NCBI GenBank assembly: GCA_024279865.1
Contig: JAJRRC010000084.1
Span: 1-37,691 of the forward strand
Origin: Planctomycetota bacterium
GTDB taxonomy: Bacteria; Planctomycetota; Phycisphaerae; Phycisphaerales; Phycisphaeraceae
DNA length: 37,691 nucleotides
Reading direction: 5' to 3'
Shown here: one piece after another, positions 35,123 through 37,691 of the stretch
Layout: the number at the start of each line of letters is the position of its first letter
How positions within the stretch are numbered: the stretch's first letter is position 1
Notes under the pieces: generated by a model
Databases searched by the model: none
The model's input: the letters and a program-made list of their open reading frames with translations, nothing else
Told to the model about the DNA's origin: nothing
Made by a program: the position numbers and the translations under genes

Positions 35123-35563
35123 ATGAATGCAATTTCTGTGGATAAAAAAGTTTTAATATTTCAAATTTTTCTATACGTCTCTTTGTTTTGTGAGGTGGCT
35201 TTGCGTGTTCTTTCATTTCTCTTTGTGGATTTGGGAAATTCAGAAGAGTCATTAGGTGATTTTTTGTGGGATATAAGAAGCTTTTTTTTATTGTATTTTT
35301 TGATAGTTTCATTTTTAGTTGTAGCGTGGTATTTCATGTCCTTTCCCGGTATTTTTAAACGAATTGGATTTTTAAATAATATAATTTTTGTGATAGTTTT
35401 TGTGGGTTTTGTTCTAGTTGTTTTTGGTGAAAGCGTGATGGGTTTGGGTGGTGATGCTTTTGTGGTTGTTTTTGTTTTTTTCGTGTGCTTAGCAATGTGC
35501 CATTTGGGTCAGATAGGAGGGGGAAAAGGAAAAGGGAAAAGGGGGTCAGGACTCATTGATTGA
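35123..35563 (+). CDS. Membrane protein B, paralogue of A, with repeat-derived C-terminus
   Basis: A 146-residue hydrophobic protein with AGGAT 7 bases before its ATG. It aligns with the upstream protein over its length: KVLIFQIFLYVSLFC matches KVLIFKILLYGSLFC, and VVAWYFMSFPGIFKRIGFLNN matches the second core. A tandem duplication of an immunity-like gene is the likely origin. The last ~15 residues (GGGKGKGKRGSGLID) are encoded by a purine-rich repeat and have no match in the paralogue, so the original stop was probably lost. Base composition is strongly T-rich, unlike the genes on either side of the island. Confidence 0.6.
   Translation: MNAISVDKKVLIFQIFLYVSLFCEVALRVLSFLFVDLGNSEESLGDFLWDIRSFFLLYFLIVSFLVVAWYFMSFPGIFKRIGFLNNIIFVIVFVGFVLVVFGESVMGLGGDAFVVVFVFFVCLAMCHLGQIGGGKGKGKRGSGLID
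35517..35560 (+). repeat. Purine-rich repeat / half REP-like sequence in a gene end
   Basis: GAAAAGG-type units followed by GGGGGTCAGGACTCATTGAT. It resembles the GGAAAAGGGGACATT cluster at 29957-29990. It forms the 3' end of the coding frame of membrane protein B. Confidence 0.55.
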
Positions 35564-35639
35564 AATCCGTGGGAAGGGGGATTGATTTTTTATTGTGTTG
35601 CCTTGTGCTTTGTGAAGCATTCATGAAAGAGATTTTTTT

Positions 35640-36899
35640 ATGTTGATTCGTCGTTTTTCTTTATTGTTTTTTGTCGTAGCGATGTTCTTGATGCCCACGA
35701 CTTCGTTTGGTTGGGTGAAGTTCTATGAAAGTGAACATCGCATTGATGCCAAGCCTGAGGATACGCAGATTCACGTGGAATATCGGTTTGCCAACAAGGG
35801 TGACAAGCCGGTAAAAATCCTATCCTTGGAATCTTCCTGCGGCTGCACCACGCCCAAACTAGACAAAAAAATCTATGAGCCAGGCGAACGAGGCAGGATC
35901 AAAGTGACCTTCGATATTGGAACCCGCGAAGGTTGGCAGCAAAAGACGATCACCGTAAAGACCGATGATCCCAAGACGCCGTTGAAAGTGCTCAAGCTGA
36001 CGGTGAACATTCCCGTGATTGCCCGGTTTGGCCCCAAAACATTGCAGTGGACCACCGACAAAAAAAGTGGCCCACGCATCCTGCGATTCTCCGGCAAGCC
36101 TGATTTAGAGATCAAAGTGGTCGAGCTGGATTACGATCATGCTGTATTACAGGTCAAGGAATTACCCACGGAAAGAGAAAATGACCGCACGTGGGCTGTG
36201 CTACCTAAGGATCTGAGCAAGGCCACGCAAAGCACCCTGCGCATCAAGACCAACTTCCCCGCAACAGCTCCCAAAGAATATATCGTGGTGGTCAAAGTGA
36301 CCAAGAAAACCCCCGTCCCCGGAAGTGCCCATGGCAACGCTACTACCCAGCCTGCCCCCGGTACCCCCGGCTCCCCCGGTTCCCCCCGTGCCGCCAAGAA
36401 AGCTTTAAAATCTCAAAACCCGATGGCACAATGGATGCACAAGGTTTTCACTGGCAGCGACGAAATACCCTTGCGCCTAGATCAACGCATGGTAATGTTC
36501 GCTCCCTATGCAGGCCCTCAAATTCGTTACGTCAGTGGCGTGGTACAAACAGCCGATCCCATTGAAATTCAGCGTGTGGAAGTCAAGGGTCTTGACTACT
36601 GCAAAGCCGAACTGATGCCCCTGGACTGGGATGGCTATTTCCTGATCAAATTCACCATGCAAGAAAAACCCAAAGAGACCAAGGCCGACAAAACTGCCGA
36701 GGGAAAGGCAACCCCGTCTCAGGCAGCGTCTTCACAGCCAGCCAAAAAGAATGCCAAGCAAGTGATGCCCAAGCGTGGGAAAATCCTGATCTACACCAAC
36801 CCTCCCGCACCGGTGCCAACCCCAGTCTATGGCTTCGTGCATCAACCACAATTCCCCATGCATCAGCAACATAAACATGAAACACAAAATTCCCCTTAA
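35640..36899 (+). CDS. Exported DUF1573-domain protein with Pro/Gly linker
   Basis: A 419-residue protein with a signal peptide (MLIRRFSLLFFVVAMFLMPTTSFG, about 1-24) and a DUF1573 immunoglobulin-like domain (about 28-125). The domain carries its signature ANKGDKPVKILSLESSCGCT (about 51-70) and YEPGERGRIKVTFD. Domains of this kind are common in exported planctomycetal proteins. A second, related beta-rich part spans about 260-345. Between them is a linker at about 224-253 (TPVPGSAHGN, then PGTPGSPGSP), encoded by CCCCGGAAG and repeated CCCCCGG words, the same micro-repeat seen in the Rhs genes. A Lys/Ala-rich stretch and a His/Pro/Gln-rich tail follow. Role unknown; envelope location inferred from the signal peptide. 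Confidence 0.85.
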   Translation: MLIRRFSLLFFVVAMFLMPTTSFGWVKFYESEHRIDAKPEDTQIHVEYRFANKGDKPVKILSLESSCGCTTPKLDKKIYEPGERGRIKVTFDIGTREGWQQKTITVKTDDPKTPLKVLKLTVNIPVIARFGPKTLQWTTDKKSGPRILRFSGKPDLEIKVVELDYDHAVLQVKELPTERENDRTWAVLPKDLSKATQSTLRIKTNFPATAPKEYIVVVKVTKKTPVPGSAHGNATTQPAPGTPGSPGSPRAAKKALKSQNPMAQWMHKVFTGSDEIPLRLDQRMVMFAPYAGPQIRYVSGVVQTADPIEIQRVEVKGLDYCKAELMPLDWDGYFLIKFTMQEKPKETKADKTAEGKATPSQAASSQPAKKNAKQVMPKRGKILIYTNPPAPVPTPVYGFVHQPQFPMHQQHKHETQNSP

Positions 36900-36958
36900 G
36901 TAGGCCAACCAACTGTCCAAACCAGGGGGATACCCTTAAATTCAAGGAAAAAAAAATA

Positions 36959-37561
36959 ATGTCACGCAAAGGACAATCATTCTATATTGATTCACACGGG
37001 CCAGACGAAGAATCGTTAATTGCGGGAACCAAATGCCTCATGTCAGCTGCCTCAAAGTGTAACAATGTTGGTGTAATTGCTGTGCATTCTAAGCAGAATC
37101 TAAACAACCTTCACGGGTCAAAATTCGGAACACTTTTTGCCGACCTTGCAAAACACAACACGCTTGATATTAGCGGTATAACCTTGCGATTATTTACCAT
37201 GCGAATGTCCGGTATATCTTCGTGCAATGATCCAATCCTAGCGCTTTATGGATATCAGAAATTATTAGATGCTATTGACGCATTGGACGGACAAGCTGAT
37301 GTCTTATTTGTCCCATGGAATCGAGAAGAGGCACAGGATTGGATCGACACATGGGATGCAAAAGAGCTTAGTGGAACGGGTGAAATAGTTATTTCCCCAG
37401 ACAAAACAATAGAACCCCCCAAACTCTGGCACATTGCTCTTGATCGATTAACTGCCTTGCTCAATTTGAGCACTGGTATAATCCATTCATCAGATAAGCT
37501 GCACGCCATCACAACTCTTGAAACACTTTATCACAAGAATGAGATGCCTGTCGTGCGGTAG
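36959..37561 (+). CDS. Hypothetical protein, unrecognised family
   Basis: A 200-residue protein, soluble by composition, with AAGG about 10 bases before the ATG. Visible features: an early NVGVIAVHSKQNLNNLHG strand-loop segment, a central ILALYGYQKLLDAIDALDG helix followed by ADVLFVPWNREEAQDWIDTW, and a helical end (LWHIALDRLTALLNLSTG). The alternating strand/helix pattern suggests an alpha/beta fold, but I do not recognise the family. The next gene starts 59 bases later on the same strand, so the two may form an operon. Confidence 0.7.
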   Translation: MSRKGQSFYIDSHGPDEESLIAGTKCLMSAASKCNNVGVIAVHSKQNLNNLHGSKFGTLFADLAKHNTLDISGITLRLFTMRMSGISSCNDPILALYGYQKLLDAIDALDGQADVLFVPWNREEAQDWIDTWDAKELSGTGEIVISPDKTIEPPKLWHIALDRLTALLNLSTGIIHSSDKLHAITTLETLYHKNEMPVVR

Positions 37562-37620
37562 CCCACGAATAGCGGATTCCAAACCGAACCGGGATAATGC
37601 CCGGCAGAAAGGAATCCATT

Positions 37621-37691
37621 ATGACCGAATCAACTTCTAATTCATCCCAGGCCTCCCGCAACTTGTCGCCTCCTGAGGCACCACGTCGCCG
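37621..37691 (+). CDS. Start of a gene cut by the window edge
   Basis: ATG at 37621 with AAAGGA 7 bases upstream opens a frame that runs off the end of the window (23 codons: MTESTSNSSQ..., Ser/Pro/Arg-rich). A small hairpin CCGGG-ataatg-CCCGG (37589-37604) precedes the ribosome site. Nothing can be said of its function. Confidence 0.55.
   Translation, partial: MTESTSNSSQASRNLSPPEAPRR

Overview
The window looks like chromosomal DNA of a Planctomycetota bacterium, most likely class Phycisphaerae. This rests on family recognition only: a split glycine decarboxylase (gcvPA/gcvPB), a TPR-headed alpha-2-macroglobulin next to an M16 peptidase, a solute-binding-protein/permease fusion, a DUF1573 exported protein, and an integrase-type transposase of a kind I associate with this phylum. 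There are no rRNA or tRNA genes and no CRISPR array.

Layout. 0.25-4.6 kb: gcvPA-gcvPB operon (minus), a small membrane protein (plus) and a SAM methyltransferase (minus). 4.9-14.0 kb: an exported M16 peptidase and a ~2050-residue alpha-2-macroglobulin (plus), a possible protease/protease-trap pair at the envelope. 14.2-19.6 kb (minus): a second methyltransferase, then a two-gene carbohydrate-type ABC importer. Its first gene fuses the binding protein to a MalF-like permease. Its second is a MalG-like permease with a ~390-residue insertion between TM1 and TM2. No ATPase gene is present, so a shared one must be encoded elsewhere. 19.8-24.6 kb (minus): NAD-dependent DNA ligase and a dTDP-sugar cluster (RmlC-like epimerase, rfbD, rfbB; no rfbA). 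25.1-35.6 kb (plus) is an accessory island: a broken IS, a 5'-truncated Rhs/YD-repeat gene, a candidate membrane immunity gene, purine-rich repeats, a REP-like hairpin, a second and longer Rhs gene, and two paralogous membrane proteins. 35.6-37.7 kb (plus): an exported DUF1573 protein, an unknown 200-residue protein and the start of another gene.

The most unusual signal is a short G/C-rich sequence, CTTCCGGGG(GG) or its complement CCCCCGGAAG. I count 13 exact 9-mers by eye, against about 0.3 expected by chance. It occurs in intergenic DNA, in the Rhs genes, in the IS and in the DUF1573 gene, and I did not see it in the housekeeping genes. The two Rhs cores are near-duplicates, and several of their length differences fall at these G/C-rich tracts. 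In the Rhs and DUF1573 genes it is nearly always read in the frame giving Ser-Gly-Gly or Pro-Gly-Ser linkers. In the IS two such tracts sit exactly at the two frameshifts that break the transposase. A variant (CATCCGGGG) forms a four-unit tandem array bounded by a 10-bp inverted repeat at 14.06-14.23 kb. This looks like a micro-repeat that inserts or expands inside genes. Its mechanism cannot be read from the window.
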